64,000 nt of DNA from Campanula takesimana (GCA_026119855.1 JAOWBW010000425.1:1437371-1501370); one strand, 5' to 3'. Shown: positions 1-12,260, counted from the first letter of the stretch. The notes: generated by a model from the letters alone, not told the origin. Numbers and translations are program-made.

Positions 1-1012
1 ATTTGCGAGTGCGGCTCTGAAGTTGAGAATCATTCTCCAGGTGCGCCTAGATCGAATTTAATTGTTTTGTTGTCTCCAATTCATAGACCAATGAAATGCT
101 TAGATTTAATTTGTTTTTTTTCGTGTTTTCTGCTGTTGGATTGAATTTGATGATGTTCGTGTTTTCTGCTGTTTGAATGAAATTGATTTGTCATTTGATT
201 GATCGAATTTGATATGTTGCTAAATCTAATTTATCTGCTAAATTTGTTAGTTGATGTTAGTGATGAGTGTGTATATGTCATTTTCCATCCCAAAACTACG
301 TTCAGATTTGGTTTGGTATGAGGGATGATGGGGAGGCAGCAAAGACAGTGGTGCCAGGATTGTAGCAGGCGATGGTGAAGGTGCTTAATGGCAGGGAGTG
401 GCAGCGGCAGCGGGTGGTGTTGTTAACCAGATAAGCAATCAAGTTCAATTATCATTCAATAGAGGAAAGTATTAAAAGGAAAAAAGTTATTTAGGGATGG
501 AAACAGAGGGCAGGGGCTAAAATGCTATCTTTATCGTTAAGTATTAACCGCCGTTATCTATTAGGCAACTGTTGCTATAAAATTATTAGTACAACGGTGA
601 CATTTTGAAACTTGAAAGTTGGGTGGTCAAATTGACGACACCTAAATTGTACTATGGTCGAGTAAGTAGTTCACTCTTAGCAAAAGGAATAGATTCAATT
701 AGGTAGACATTTGATTGCTTTTGAACATGATTGCTTAAAGTGTAATCAAGCCAATCCGATTCCTGTTTCTCACACTTTGTTGCAAATTGATTAAAAAACT
801 GATTGAGTGTTGGTTTTTGACGGACTCAAAGTCATGTGTCATGCACATGACTTTTTCAGGGACATCTCGGTCATTTTCAGCTCAATGTGAACACGTTTTG
901 TTGGGCACGGGAATTAAGGAGTGAATATATATTTAAACATTTTGTTAGTTAAAAACAAGTTGTGAGCATGATACTGGGGTGAGATTTGCATGTGGGATCC
1001 ACTATTTAAGTA
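1..1012. other. No recognisable gene
   Basis: AT-rich sequence without a supported coding region. A short direct repeat containing GTGTTTTCTGCTGTT occurs near 123 and 161. The first 60 bases could belong to a gene lying to the left, but nothing here proves it. Confidence 0.5.
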
Positions 1013-1659
1013 CTCCATCCGTCCTACTAATAACTACACATTATACCCATTTGGGTGTCCCACGAAAAACTGCACTTTCCTAAAATGGAAATTTTACAAT
1101 ACTCCCTCATTCTCACAGTAAGAGTCCTACTTTCTTTTTTGGTACGTAACAGAGTAAGAGTCCTGTTCCTAAAATGACAATAATAAATAGTGTTCTGGAC
1201 AACTTCTTCTTGTAGTGCCATTATATTTACATAAAACCCAATACTTAACTAACCTATTTTTCACCCACTTGGATTATGAACATTGTTTTGGAAAGCATGT
1301 CCTCAGTTTACTTGAAATGTTTACTCCTTTATTATTGTTTCTTTGATAAGCATGCAAAATCAAGGTAAGACTCTTACTTTGGGACAGAGAGAGCACTTCG
1401 TTATCCAGTGGGACCCACTTTCATGCTCAAAATAATTATCCACTTACTAATCTCTATGTCACTTTCTCTCTTCTATTTAACTTTCTATACTCACAACACG
1501 TACTCTACATCCGACCCCCCCTTACCCCACCATAGGTGGGAGCCTTTGCGGCACTGGGGTAATGTTGTTGTTGTTGTACTCACAACACGTACTCTACTCA
1601 ACACTTTTGTTTAATCCATTTACCAATTCCATATGTGTAGTTGTTAGTGGGGGAGAGAG
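1013..1659. mobile_element. Composite Stowaway-like MITE
   Basis: The left end reads CTCCATCCGTCCTACTAATA and the right end is its rough inverted match (ATTAGTGGGGGAGAGAG), flanked by TA. A related but different end (about 1102 to 1395, with AGTAAGAGTCCTAC inverted as GTAAGACTCTTAC) lies inside, so one MITE probably jumped into another. A SINE fragment at 1509 is a later insertion. Boundaries of the inner copy are approximate. Confidence 0.6.
1509..1576 (+). mobile_element. 5'-truncated SINE fragment with 21-bp target duplication
   Basis: The 68-bp insert ends in a TTG-type tail (GTTGTTGTTGT) and is bracketed by a perfect 21-bp direct repeat at 1488-1508 and 1577-1597, beginning TACTCACAACACG. 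Long perfect duplications plus a short 3' simple repeat are the hallmark of LINE-mobilised SINEs. The A and B boxes are absent, so only the 3' end was inserted. Confidence 0.75.
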
Positions 1660-1690
1660 TATGTGAATATGACAAGTGGGGTAGTGTATA

Positions 1691-1974
1691 CTCCCTCCGT
1701 CCCACCCGACTTAGGACAAATTGCCATTTTGGGCGTCCCACTCCACTTAGGACATCCCTAAATGGCAAGTTTATATTACTTTAATATTCAATGGGACCCA
1801 TTTGTCATACTCATAACAACAATCCATTTACTATTCCACCCACTCATTCTCTCTCATATTTACTTTTCATACTCACAACACATCCTCCACTCATTCTCTT
1901 TCCTCTTAAAATAATAGTTCTCCTTAATCCCCGTGTCGGGACCAATTGTCCTAAGTCGACCGGGACGGAGGGAG
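1691..1974. mobile_element. Stowaway-like MITE
   Basis: Terminal inverted repeats CTCCCTCCGTCCCACC...GACTTAGGACAA and its inverse, flanked by TA on both sides. The internal pyrimidine-rich block (ACTCATTCTCTCTC) is shared by many MITEs of this window. Confidence 0.85.
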
Positions 1975-2725
1975 TATATAATAATAATTAAAGTCAATTT
2001 TAGGAAGTGAGACTTATCATTGACATTCACAAAATGGGAATTGTGCACATTGAGCCAGGATGTAGAGAGCATGTGCTTTTGTGGGTGATATGGCCTCCCA
2101 TCTTCAGAAAGGATAACCAGATCTAGTCTGAAAATGTGAAGCAATGTGTTCTTGGGTATACACCATTGACATTACATTAATTTTCATGTATGTTAGCGAA
2201 GGAGAGAGAAGTGGACTAGATATGATAGAGATGCCAAATATGAAATGACATTCTCAACTATAGTTAGAATGAGTGGTTATGGTGGACTTTGGTGGTGGTT
2301 ACTTATGATGGATTTTGGTGGTGGTCAAATGGACTTGTGGCTTTGATGGAGTTGAGTGGTGGTCCAATGGACTTTTGGCTGTGGTTAAATGGACAAGAGA
2401 AGTTGGAAAGGCAATATCACCCACACAAGCACATGCATTTTGCATTGCAAAATGGCCAAAATGTCTCTTAAAAGTCACGTGTATAACACGTGACCGTGAG
2501 TACGTAATCAACAGCCCGTCGAATCTTTCATCAACTTGCAACAAATGTAAAAGAGGGAATCATTTGACACAATTACACTTTTAGAAACCATATTGTAAAA
2601 CTGACCAAAAGTCAAACAATCAAATTGCAATTAACTCTAAGCTAAATGAGTTAATTTAAAAAGTCGTCCTAGTTTTCATGTTTCTTATTTTTTTATTTAT
2701 CTACTTTCATTATAAGCCACTTTGC
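1975..2725. other. No recognisable gene
   Basis: A G/T-rich stretch with repeated TGGTGGTGG-type words lies around 2280-2400. Short ORFs on both strands overlap there, but none has recognisable protein content. Nothing functional can be supported. Confidence 0.4.
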
Positions 2726-3215
2726 GGCAAATATTTCAAGCAACAAAATACTTTTCATGTAATATATGTATGTATGTTCAAAATACATATTAATCCATGC
2801 AGGATAAATACATAATGGAGCGACTAATGCTTTGCAAGTCATATATATAAAAAAAATTATAAAATGACATCAAACCCTGAAACCAACTTTATACTAAAAA
2901 ATAATGCACTCAAAATAAACTCAATTACTACAATGAAAACACAACCAAACAATACTCCAATGCCAAACATTTTGCTTCTTTATTGACAACCACAATCATT
3001 TTTCTTTTGATCAAGAAATTTTTGATTTGGGGCTAAAGTGAGGAATTATCTAGCTTGCAACTCAACTCGTTGAGCTATGAAGCTCCACTTGTAAATTATC
3101 CTTCATTTCTTCCTTATTAGACTCGCACACTTGAACAGTTTCCTTGAACTCTGACCCGCTTCTAGAGCCATAAAATTTCGCAAGTACCCTTTCATTTCAA
3201 TCTTCTTTCTTAGGT
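2726..3215 (-). other. 3' flank of the fused dehydrin gene, with frameshifted relic coding sequence
   Basis: Immediately downstream of the stop at 3216, the minus strand keeps coding for the same repeat family in another frame (about 3200-3045: VLAKFYGSRSGSEF, then VQVCESNKEE). It is therefore a decayed continuation of exon 3. Further on, 2730-3000 resembles the 3' flank of the small dehydrin (38200-38460), sharing blocks such as TATTTCAAGCAA, ATATTAATCCATG and AACCAAACAA. This part probably contains the present or ancestral 3' UTR. Confidence 0.6.
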
Positions 3216-6200
3216 TCATACACTTGAACCTTTCCCTGAACCACTACCGGAGCCATGAAATTCCACTATTGACTCGTACACTTGAACATTTTCCTCGAAC
3301 TCCGACCCTTTTAGAGAGCCATGAAATTTTGCATGCACACTTTCCTTCATTTCTTCCTTCTTAGGCTCCTGTACTTGAATCTTTCTCTTGAACTCTGAAC
3401 CGCTACCAGAGCCATGAAGTTCCACTATTGACTCGTACACTTGAACATTTTCCTCGAACTCCGACCCTCTTAGAGAGCCATGATCTTTTGCATGTACACT
3501 TACCTTCATTTCTTCCTTCTTAGGCTCTTGTACTTGAATCTTTCTCTTGAACTCTGAACCGCTACCAGAGCCATGAAGTTCCAGTATTGACTCGTACACT
3601 TGAACATTTTCCTCGAACTCCGACCCGATTCTAGAGCCATGAAATTTCGCCAATACAGTTTCCTCTATTTCTTCCTTCTTAGGCTCCCACACTTGAACCT
3701 TGTCCCCGAACTCCGTGACAATCACCATATCTTTATCTCCATGTTTTACCTTCTTCTCTTTATCATCGTGTTTCTTTTCCTTCTTTTCTTTATCATCGTG
3801 TTTCTTTTCCTTCTTTTCTTTATCATCATGTTTCTTTTCCTTCTTTTCTTTATCATCATGTTTCTTTTCCTTCTTTTCTTTATCATCATGTTTTTCCTTC
3901 TTTTCTTTATCATCATGTTTCTTTTCCTTCTTCTCTTTATCATCATGTTTCTTTTCCTTCTTTTCTTTATCATCATGTTTCTTTTCCTTCTTCTCTTTAT
4001 CATCATGCTTTTCCTTCTTTTCTTTGTCATCATGTTTCTTTTCCTTCTTTTCTTTATCATCATGTTTCTTTTCCTTCTTCTCTTTATCATCATGCTTTTC
4101 CTTATTCTCTTTATCATCATGCTTCTTTTCCTTCTTTTCTTTATCATCATGCTTCTTTTCCTTCTTCTCTTTATCATCATGTTTTTCCTTCTTTTCTTTA
4201 TCATCATGTTTCTTTTCCTTCTTCTCTTTATCATCATGTTTCTTTTCCTTCTCTTTATCATCACGTTTTTCCTCTTTATCACAATGTTTTTCCTTCTTGA
4301 TTTTCTCCTTCAAACCGCACTCCTTTTCCTTTTTCTCTATATCACCTTGTTTTTTCTTCTTGATAATTTCCTTCAGTTCCTTCTTGTTTTTGTTTTTCTT
4401 CCCACCTTCTTCCTCATCATCACTAGACTGCACGACCAAGAAAAGTAATTGAGATTATTGATTAGGTGTACCATCTTAATGATTATTTTGCTCTCCGTTC
4501 ATATATAGGGTTAATTTGATAAGAATGCTAGATTATATTAATTAATATTAAAAAACAAACTACTTTATCCAAGATTAATTTTTTTGAAGCAGCAACTAAA
4601 TTATCTTAGCGACTAACATCTAACATGCAGCTGATCATGGATAAATAAGAATAAAATATCACTAAATGGCGATTCTAGAGTGAAAAATATTATCTCACTT
4701 GTTTTTGTTATCTAGGATTAATTTATAACAAGGGCATGACATATTAGGATAACTTAATATTAGTCGCCTACCAAAAGAGCCCATAGTGTAATGCATTATC
4801 TTAATCCTACATTGAATAGATGTGATGGTTGAGTGTGCATTATAAGTGAGCTTAAGCTACCAATTTGCACCAATATAATGCATGATTGTGTTTGGGTTTA
4901 CCTAGTTGACTAAGTGCCTAGTGGGTCAGTTTTGTGCATATAAGAAATTAAAACAATGATTGTATATACCAATTCATGTAAAAACTTACGGAGGAGCTGC
5001 TTGAACTAGAGCTGCTACTGCTAGAGCTGCTTGAACTGCTACTAGAGCGATGGAGTTTCGCACTACACTCTTCTTCCTTCCTTTCTTTCTTATTAGACTC
5101 GCACACTTGAACCTTTTCCTTGGACTCTGAAACACAACTCCATTGATGATGTTCCGCTATTGCGCTTTCCTTACTTTCTTTCTTCTTAAGCTCGCACACT
5201 TGAACATTTCCCGTATTCTCTTCCTTCTTCTCTTTATCACCATGCTTTTCCTTCTTAATCTTCTCCTTCAAACCACACTCCTTTTCCTTCTCCTTCTTCT
5301 CTTTATCAGCATGCTTTTCCTTCTTGATCTTCTCCTTCAAATCACGCTCCTTTTCCTTTTCCTTCTTCTTCTTCTCTTTATCATCATGCTTTTCCTTCTT
5401 GATCTTCTCCTTCAATTCACGCTCCTTTTCCTTTTCTTTCTCCTTCTTCTCTTTATCATCATGCTTTTCCTTCTTGATCTTTTCCTTCAAATCACGCTCC
5501 TTTTCCTTCTTCTCTTTATCATCATGCTTTTCCTTCTTGATCTTCTCCTTCAATTCACGCTCCTTTTCCTTCTCTTTCTTCTCTTTATCATCATGCTTTT
5601 CCTTCTTGATCTTCTCCTTCAAACCACAATCTTTTTCCTTTTCATTCTTCTCTTCGTCACCATGCTTTTCCTTCTTGACCTTCTCCTTCAAACCACACTC
5701 TTTTTCCTTCCCCCCCTCCTTCTTCTCTTTATCTCCATACTTTTCCTTCAAACCACACTCCTTTTTCTTTTCCTTTTCCTTCTTGTCATCACCTTGTTTT
5801 TTCTTCTTGTTCTCCTTCAATTCCTTCTTCTTGATTTTATTTATCTTCCCACCTTCTTTCTCATCGTCACTAGACTGTATGAACAAGAAAAGAAAATGGA
5901 ATTATTGATTAGGTAATACCAACTATCAATGGTTATTTTGCTCTCTATTCATATGGTTAGTTTGATAGGAATGCTAGATAAACTTAATTAATATAAAAAC
6001 AATTAATTTATCCAAGAACAACGTTATCTAACATGGGGCATATCATTTTATCTCACTAAAGGGTAATTCTAGAGTTTGTAAAATACCCCAATCCCACATC
6101 TTATAGATGTGTGTTTTGTTGGACATAAATTATCACTAAGTACCAACACTTTTTTTTTACACTTTTGGGTTTACCTAGTTGACCAAGTGCCTAGTTGGTC

Positions 6201-7305
6201 AAATTTGTGTATAAAAGAAATTAAAACAACAATTGTATAAATCAATCATGTAAATACTTACAGAGGAGCTGCTTGAACTGGAGCTGCTTGAACTAGAGCT
6301 GCTTGAACTGCTACTAGAGCGATGATGCTTCACACTACACTTAGTTTCCTTCCCTTCGTTCTTCTTAGGCTCACAGACTTGAACCTTTTCCTTGAACTCT
6401 AAATCACAATCGGATTGATGATGTTTCACTACTACACTGTCCTTACTTTCTTTCTTCTTTGATGCGCACACTTGAACCTTTTCCTTGAACTCTGAATCAC
6501 TACCGGATTGATGATGTTTCTCTATGACACTCTCCTTCTTTTCTTTCTTCTTAGCCTCCTTGAACTCTGAATCACTACGGGATTGATGATGTTTCTCTGT
6601 TACACTTTCCTTCTTTTCTTTCTCCTTAGCCTCGCACACTTGAACCTTTTCCTTGAACTCTAAATCACTAGCGGATTGATGATGTTTCGCTAGTACACTT
6701 TCCTTCACTTCGTCCTTCTTAAGATCACAATCTTGAACCTTTTCTTTGTGTTCTGACCTTGTTCCTGAGTGATGAAGTTTCGCTTGCAAACTTTCATTCC
6801 TTTCTTCCTTTTTAGGCTCGCACACTTGAACCTTTTCCTTAAACTTTGAATCGCTGCTTGAGCCATGAAGTTCCACTAATAAATTATCCTTCCTTTCTTC
6901 CTTATTAGACTCCCACACTTTTAAATTTTCCTTGATCTCTGACCTACTTCTTGAGTCATGAAATTTCGCATGTCCACTTTCTTTCCTTTCTTCATTCGTA
7001 GGCTCATGCACTTGAACCTTTCCCTTGAACCCTGAACCACTACCAGAGCCATGAAGTTCCACTACTGACTCCCACACTTGAACATTTTCCTCGAACCCCG
7101 ACCCGCTTCTAGACCCATGAAAATTCGCCAATACACTTTCCTTTTGTTCTTCCTTCTCAGGCTTGCACACTTGAACCTTTTCCTTGAACTCCGCAACAAC
7201 TACCGTCCCTTGTGAATGGTAATGAGTCGCAGTCCCTTCTTCGTTTTTCCCATAATTGGCGACACTGGTAAGGTTCAGGGCAGAGGAGTGAGCTTTTTCG
7301 GCCAT
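3216..7305 (-). CDS. Giant dehydrin-derived gene, three exons
   Basis: Proposed CDS: complement of 6262..7305, 4990..5874 and 3216..4427, about 1046 aa. Both donors are GTAAGT and both acceptors end CAG, all phase 0, and all cut within the serine run exactly as in the small dehydrin at 38458-39423. Exon 1 starts MAEKAHSS, keeps a decayed F-segment (NYGKNEE), carries about ten ~33-residue repeats of the type EFKEKVQVCEPKKEERKES...KHHQS, and ends in a run of 18-19 serines. Exon 2 starts SSDDEKEGG and holds repeated GLKEKIKKEKHDDKEKKEKE units derived from a K-segment-like block. It then passes into exon-1-type sequence and a second serine run. Exon 3 starts SSDDEEEGG, holds 17 HDDKE units and ends in exon-1-type repeats. 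No canonical KIKEKLPG K-segment is left. Known for the family: dehydrins are disordered stress proteins that coat membranes and proteins during drying or cold. Expression as a single protein is inference. Confidence 0.75.
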
Positions 7306-7450
7306 TTTTTATCAGTTTAACAACAAAAGTACTAGTGAAAAGCAGTGAGTACAATATAACTAAGAAATGATCTACAGCAATTGCTATTTAATTTTTATGA
7401 AAAGAGTTGGGAGATTTGTGTAGGTTAATTGATTGTTGTTTTTAACATGG

Positions 7451-7460
7451 CTTTTTATAG
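7451..7460 (-). promoter_or_regulatory. TATA box of the giant dehydrin gene
   Basis: The minus strand reads CTATAAAAAG, about 150 bp upstream of the ATG at 7305. The spacing suits a leader of roughly 120 nt. Confidence 0.6.
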
Positions 7461-9232
7461 GGCTGTGTAAAGGCGGACTAACTAGACTTAATGAACAAAA
7501 TATTTTTTTAAGGTCTACTGGTCTAGACTATTAAGCATACTTTCATTTTTATTTAAATTGCCTATATAATATTGGCCATGAGATTGTTCACTAATGATTT
7601 CAATTTACAATAAAGCATCTTTATATTAAGTTATACTCCCTCCGTCCTGAAATGATTATCCTACTTCTTATTTTAGTTCGTTTCAAAATAAATATCGTAC
7701 TTTTAAAATAAGATATAAAATTAGGTGATATTCCTAGACTACCCATTTTTGTAGACGCAAACATGACAATGTCATGGGAAGCGCATTGCAATGTCATGAG
7801 ACTTTTAAGGAGCCGTTTTGTATAGATTTGGGGAGTCAATAAAACATAATACCTTAGAAATATTGACTTGTCAAGAAAACATAATCAAAACAAATGTTAT
7901 TTTAATATATAAAATGAATATCCCATTAAATACACTTTCAAGTGCACGTTTGTAATAGCTTAAAACATTATTTAATATAAAAAATGCCACGTAAAACTTC
8001 AATGATAATTAACTTGAAACAAATGTTATTTTAATGTTTGTGTATCTTATCCAACATCGATTAGATTTGGAACATGAGTGCACTTCATAAGTAGCCAACT
8101 CCTTTCTTTATAGACATCACTGTCGTTCATAAAATTTAAAAAATGTTTGGTGGATCAATTAGGAAAATGGAACGATTGCGGTGCAAGTTTTACAGCTCTG
8201 TTGCTGCAAACCGCTATGATTTGGTTGTGTTGCTTTATTTCAAGATGGAGGGACGAAATGACAAAGGTACTCGTGAGATCCATATATATCGAAATAATTT
8301 TGGCTGCACACCTCGCTAACCTTGCTGACGTGGCCACATTTCATACCATTGACCGCAATAAAGCAACGAGATTTTCGCTAAAGCAGTTCCGCAGTTGACC
8401 AACTTTTGGAAGTCCAATTTGTGGGGATTGAATCTAGGCCACCAATTCACCCCAAATCCTTGATTTTTTTCCTATCAAGTACCATCATTTTTGCAAAAAT
8501 ATGTATGTTGTTGCAAAACTACTTTACAATTTTTTTTTGTTGAAAAAGTATATACGAAAATGAATTGAGAGATCACTAGTACAATAGAGATTTCAGTACT
8601 TTGGGGAAATAGAATACCCAAAATCCTGGTTTTGAGAAAACAAAACTCAATTGTGAACAATAATAAGTTCTGTTTATCTGTAATCTTTCTCGCTTGTAAA
8701 AAATCTTAATTTTTCTTACCTGCAAAATTAAAATCGTTATTGCCAACTGCAAATTCAATTGTTGATTCGCAAAAAGGATTTTTCTTCTCAAAATAGCATA
8801 TTTTCAAATAGTATTTTTTAAAGAGTACACTTCGATAAGCATGGTCCAAAATAATCGACTTTTGTGAAGTCGTTACTAGCAGTAGTGAATTTAAACTTGA
8901 ATCGGAGATTATCAATACCGAATTTATGCTTCACCAGCTTGATAGGAAATTAAAATTTGGCAATAGCAAATTCAAGCCTAAATTCAATGGTGACAGTACA
9001 GTAGTAGTGTATACACAAAAGTAGGTAATGGGAAATGCATTTATCAAATGTGTTTTTTATTTGAATACTTTTTCAAAAAGTATTTTGAGGAAAGTATCCG
9101 AGAAATGTGCCCAGTTGAGGAACTTTTTCCCTAACTTTTTGATGTAGGCCAAGTCGATCCATTTGCTAGTCCTGTTGATCGATATGCCTGGGAGGAATGA
9201 CTCTAGTTTCAAATATCCTTGAATGTCATATA
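7461..9232. other. Non-coding, AT-rich; one orphan MITE end
   Basis: A Stowaway-like end (CTCCCTCCGTCC after TA) starts at about 7636 without a recognisable partner. The remaining sequence has only short ORFs without recognisable content. Part of 7461-8100 is presumably the upstream region of the giant dehydrin gene. Confidence 0.45.
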
Positions 9233-9482
9233 CTCCCTCCGTCCCATAACAAAAACAAAATACCCATTTTGCCACGTTGGGTGTCCCATTAGAAAGTACC
9301 ACTTACTCCAAAAGGAAAAGATTCTCTCCATTTCGTCTCTCCTTTCCATTCACAACAACTATCCACTCACTATTCCCTACCCACTTTCTCTCTCATTCCC
9401 ACTCACAACATTTACTTTTCTAACATTTTTTCTTAATTGCCGTTCAAAAAGCAAATGGGTACTTTGTTTGGGATGGAAAGAG
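9233..9482. mobile_element. Stowaway-like MITE
   Basis: Ends CTCCCTCCGTCCCATAAC and an inverse ending GGGATGGAAAGAG, flanked by TA. The body has the shared ACTCACTATTCCCTACCC / TCTCTCTCATT block. Confidence 0.75.
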
Positions 9483-10138
9483 TAATTCCAATGTGGATTT
9501 AATGGAAGGCCTCATCTATTCAGGCGAGCAATGATGTTAATTGAGCTTTCACTTCTGTCAATGAATAGTTGGAGGAAGAGGGTGGGAATGACCTAACCAA
9601 ACCGACATAGACCGACATTGCTATGAAGGTATTGATTTTTTGTTATAAAAAGCTTTGTTAAACTTGAATAAATGATAATTCATGAGTAGATTGAGTATAA
9701 TATTTTTAATTTCCCCATTTCTACTTGATTTATAGGATGATGTCCGTGCACTTGAGCTGATTTTTTTTTTCATGAATCTTTTCTCAAACTGTCACTATTG
9801 GAGATATTATTTGAGAAAATTACCTCCTAATCCCCCATCCTAAGTGAAACTACCACCTAGTCCAAGCCAATATTTTGCTTTACCACCTGGTCCAACAATT
9901 AAAATAAATTACCATTAGGTCCAACAATATATCAAAATCCCGAAATTACCCCTTATTAAAACAAAACCCCCTCCCTTCCCCTCCCCTCCCATCTCATTCT
10001 GCGCACAAAACACGTCGTTCTCTCACTACTTTCTCTCTCTATCCTACCCACCTCCGGCGATTCCCCACCCCCTCTTCCGGCGACCCTCACCCCCTCATCC
10101 GGCGACCCCTTACCCCCCTCCTCCGGTGACCCGTCCGG

Positions 10139-10880
10139 CCTTCTCCGCCTGGCGCGAGGCGGGCGAGAGGTACCTAAGAAAGGCGAAAGGCGAGGCGAGA
10201 GGCGGGCGGCAAAAAGGCGACCAAATTTGAAAAATTAGAAAAAAATAGAAAAAATATTATACACCTATACGTAACATATAAAACAAGACATGGGAGCTTT
10301 CAAAAAAAAAAAAAAAAAAAAAAGAAGGGTGAAACATAATATACCAACATAATTATTTGTTTCTCGAAAGTAATATACTAACATAACTAAAACTACGTAA
10401 GGATTTCAAGACAAGGGAGAAAAATAGAATAAAAAAAGATAACAAAATTCAATAAATCGTGAAGTGGAGAAATCGAAAATTCGATCACGAATCTCGGGTC
10501 GCCGTTCCCTGGAGACTCGAAGTTGGTCGCCGTAGACCGGTCTTGTAGTTGGTCGGAGAGGCGGAGATTTCATCGTCTTCAGGTCACGACCCTAACCCTT
10601 TTTATCTCTTCTCTTCGCTTCGATATGTCGACGTCTAAGCTAGGGCACAAAGTAAATCGCAATTGAAAAACCAAAATACGCCACTCAAAACGACGTAGCC
10701 TCGTTAAAAATAGCCCTTGCTCGCCTTTCCAAACAGGCGACGCCTTCTACGCCTTAGCCAATAAGGCGACGCCTGAAGAAGAAAGGCTATCACCCGCCTG
10801 CCTCGAATCACAGAGGCGATAAACCTCCGAGGCGCCCAAAAAGGCGAGGCGGGCGAGGCGGGCGGCGCCTTTGACAAGTA
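10139..10880. repeat. GGCG-rich block nested in the large element
   Basis: Both edges consist of imperfect AGGCGAGGCG / GGCGGGCGG repeats. The right edge ends GCGCCTTTGACAAGTATG and the middle is AT-rich with a long poly(A). This looks like a separate insertion, but no clean target duplication was found. Confidence 0.4.
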
Positions 10881-11469
10881 TGTGCTATACGCTCCTCCTC
10901 CTCCGGCGAACTCCATCTACACCAGCCATCCCTTCCCTCATTATTACCGTCGAACTCCGGTCACTCAATCCGAGATCCGTTCGAATAATCCGGCTGCCTT
11001 CTTCATCTCCGGCCATCTCACTTCTGATCTCTCATTTTTTGACCGCACTTAAGTCCTCCCTCCCCCACTACCCCTGATCTTTCTCTCACTACCTTCTCTG
11101 TTACCCTACCCATCTCCGACGACCTCCATTCCGGCGAACCCTCTATTCCGTCCCCTCAGGTTTGTTGAAAGCTATATTTTCTCACGTGGAATTGACGAAG
11201 CCGAAGTTGATAAAGGTGCTGATTTTCTGTCAATTATCTAGCTTTTATTGGAATTGTTAGTTGATTTGGGAGATTATATTGGTAATAAGGTTGTGTACTG
11301 GCACTTTTTGTTTTTATTTGTGTGTTCTAATGGATTGGTAAATCAAAAAGTTTGTCAATTGTTTTTGGTGTTGGCTTTGAATGTAAATGAGATTTTGTTG
11401 TTGATGGATTTATTTGGTTTGTTAAGTTCACAGTTATTGTTGGAGTGCGAGCAATCAGGGAATTTTACA

Positions 11470-12260
11470 GTTGTATATTATAACAACTGTGAATTTTTCA
11501 GTTGTATATTAGAACAATTGTAAACTTGTTTTTGGATCAACTGTGAACTTGTTCTAGGAACAACTATGAACTTGTTCTAGGAACAACTGCGAACTTGATC
11601 TTGGAACAAAATGTGAACTTGTTCTTGAAAAAAAAAACAGTGAACTTTTTCTTGGAAATTGTTTTGGGAACAATTGTGAACTTGTTTTTGAAATAACTGT
11701 GAACTTGTTATTTAAAAAAAGTGTATTTTTTTTTGAAAAATGTGAATTGTTCTTAGGAACTTGTTTTTAGAACAACTGTAAACTTGTTTTGGACCAACTG
11801 TGAACTTGTTCAAGGAACAACTGCGAACTTGATCTTGGAACAAAATTGTGAACTTGTTCTTGAAAAAAAAACAGTGAACTTGTTCTTTGGAACAATTGTG
11901 AACTTGTTTTTGAAATAACTGTGAACTTGTTCTTTAAAAAAACTGTGATTTTTTTATTTTTTTTTTCGAAAAATGTGAATTGTTCTTAGGAACTTGTTTT
12001 TGGAACAACTGTAAACTTGTTTTTGGACCAACTGTGAACTTGTTCTAGGAACAACTGCGAACTTGATCTTTGGAACAAAATTGTGAACTTATTCTTGAAA
12101 AAAAACAGTGAACTTGTTCTTGGAACTTGTTATGGGAACAATTGTGAACTTGTTTTTGAAATAACTGTGAACTCGTTCTTTAAAAAAAACTGTATTTATT
12201 TATTTTTTTGAAAATGTGAATTGTTCTTAGGAACTTTGAATTTGTTCTTGAAAAAATGCG
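11470..12260. repeat. Tandem repeat of AACTGTGAACTTGTT words, about 245-bp superunit
   Basis: A ~22-bp word (variants of AACTGTGAACTTGTTCTTGG) recurs throughout. Three larger copies start near 11531, 11787 and 12020 with GGA(T/C)CAACTGTGAACTTG, giving a period of about 235-255 bp. Confidence 0.75.

Noticed and set aside
1203..1217. CACTA-type end (CTTCTTGTAGTG) inside the first MITE
   Set aside because: Only about 12 matching bases, inside another element, with no partner end or subterminal repeats.
3600..4452. Long plus-strand ORFs rich in F, L, I and S opposite exon 3
   Set aside because: They are mirror frames of the AAG/GAA/GAT repeat coding the HDDKEKKEKK array. The repeat is nearly a multiple of three, so all frames stay open. 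Not a membrane protein.
5143..5916. Plus-strand ORFs opposite exon 2 of the giant dehydrin
   Set aside because: Same cause: antisense of a Lys/Glu-rich repeat, with no start context or independent motif.
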